Assembly (NCBI GenBank): GCA_002704625.1
Contig: PAGZ01000016.1
Location: 1-33,867 of the forward strand
Origin: Candidatus Pelagibacter sp.
GTDB taxonomy: Bacteria > Pseudomonadota > Alphaproteobacteria > Pelagibacterales > Pelagibacteraceae
Length of the DNA stretch: 33,867 nucleotides
Direction: 5' to 3'
Both the position numbers and the translations under genes were made by a program. Below, one piece after another: positions 33,800 to 33,867 of this stretch. Within the stretch, counting starts at the first letter, position 1; each line of letters opens with the position of its first letter. The notes under the pieces were generated by a model that saw only the letters and a program-made list of their open reading frames with translations, was not told the DNA's origin and searched no databases.

Positions 33800-33867
33800 G
33801 GCCTTGTAGCTCAGTAGTAGAGCAGTACCCTGAAAAGGTATGTGTCGTTTGTGCGATTCAAACCAAG
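33800..33867 (+). tRNA. tRNA-Phe (anticodon GAA), 3' end cut by the window edge
   Basis: The gene folds with acceptor strand GGCCTTG (its partner begins CAAG at the window end), D-arm GCTC/GAGC, anticodon stem GTACC/GGTAT with loop CTGAAAA (anticodon GAA), variable region GTGTC, and T-arm GTTTG/CAAAC. Two positions are odd. The D-loop AGTAGTA has A where G18 is expected, and the T-loop TGCGATT has G at position 55 where U is nearly always found; C56 and G19 are kept. The last three acceptor bases, discriminator and CCA lie beyond the window. Confidence 0.92.

Overview
The window reads as a piece of an alphaproteobacterial chromosome, most probably from the SAR11 clade (Pelagibacterales) or a close relative. 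Base composition is strongly A+T-rich throughout (by eye about 70-75% A+T), genes are packed with 0-30 base gaps or small overlaps, and many lysines, isoleucines and asparagines are used. Several gene orders are typical of alphaproteobacteria: murA-DUF2948-hisD-infA; bolA next to a J-domain gene, cobS and cobT; and rpmH-rnpA-yidD-yidC followed by argB and the dap genes. Lysyl-tRNA synthetase is the class I type common in this class. I see no CRISPR array, insertion sequence or phage gene, and no stretch over 300 bases lacks a gene.

Left edge (1-2060). A truncated phytanoyl-CoA-dioxygenase-like gene of clearly higher G+C runs off the left end. It is followed by a short sequence that looks like the 3' end of a tRNA-Ser gene with a T-run, a possible integration scar. 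Then come a Gfo/Idh/MocA oxidoreductase and two tiny predicted membrane peptides, 19 and 22 residues, facing each other on opposite strands. The first has the best Shine-Dalgarno sequence I noticed in the window.

1992-5664 (minus strand). An envelope operon runs trkH (potassium uptake), ampG (muropeptide import), an SH3-NlpC/P60 peptidoglycan endopeptidase, and the 22-residue peptide. 5694-8314 (plus) holds lysS and pyrD. A TauE/SafE exporter (minus) diverges from rpmB and a queuosine-precursor transporter (plus).

10386-13939. A three-gene minus-strand operon encodes a J-domain protein, CobS (AAA+ ATPase) and CobT (VWA protein), with bolA divergent. No cobN or other cobalamin gene is present. 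13932-15543 (minus) carries aroK and aroB of the shikimate pathway. 15609-20364 (plus) carries a small membrane protein, a large secreted protein of unknown function, then def, fmt, truA and a Lon-N-domain protein.

20367-27221 (minus). A nine-gene operon-like run, rpmH-rnpA-yidD-yidC-argB-HAD-dapD-dapE-HDAC, joins ribosome and RNase P parts, membrane insertion, arginine and lysine/diaminopimelate synthesis and a deacetylase-family enzyme. 27300-29494 (plus) has a VTT-domain membrane protein and a TPR/glycosyltransferase-like protein, followed by a minus-strand tRNA-Thr(GGT).

29700-33867 (plus). Two small basic proteins (64 and 38 residues, the second overlapping dcd in ATGA), dcd, murA, a DUF2948 protein, hisD, infA (TTG start), and one base later a tRNA-Phe(GAA) cut by the window end. 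That tRNA carries unusual bases at the positions that normally form the elbow contact.
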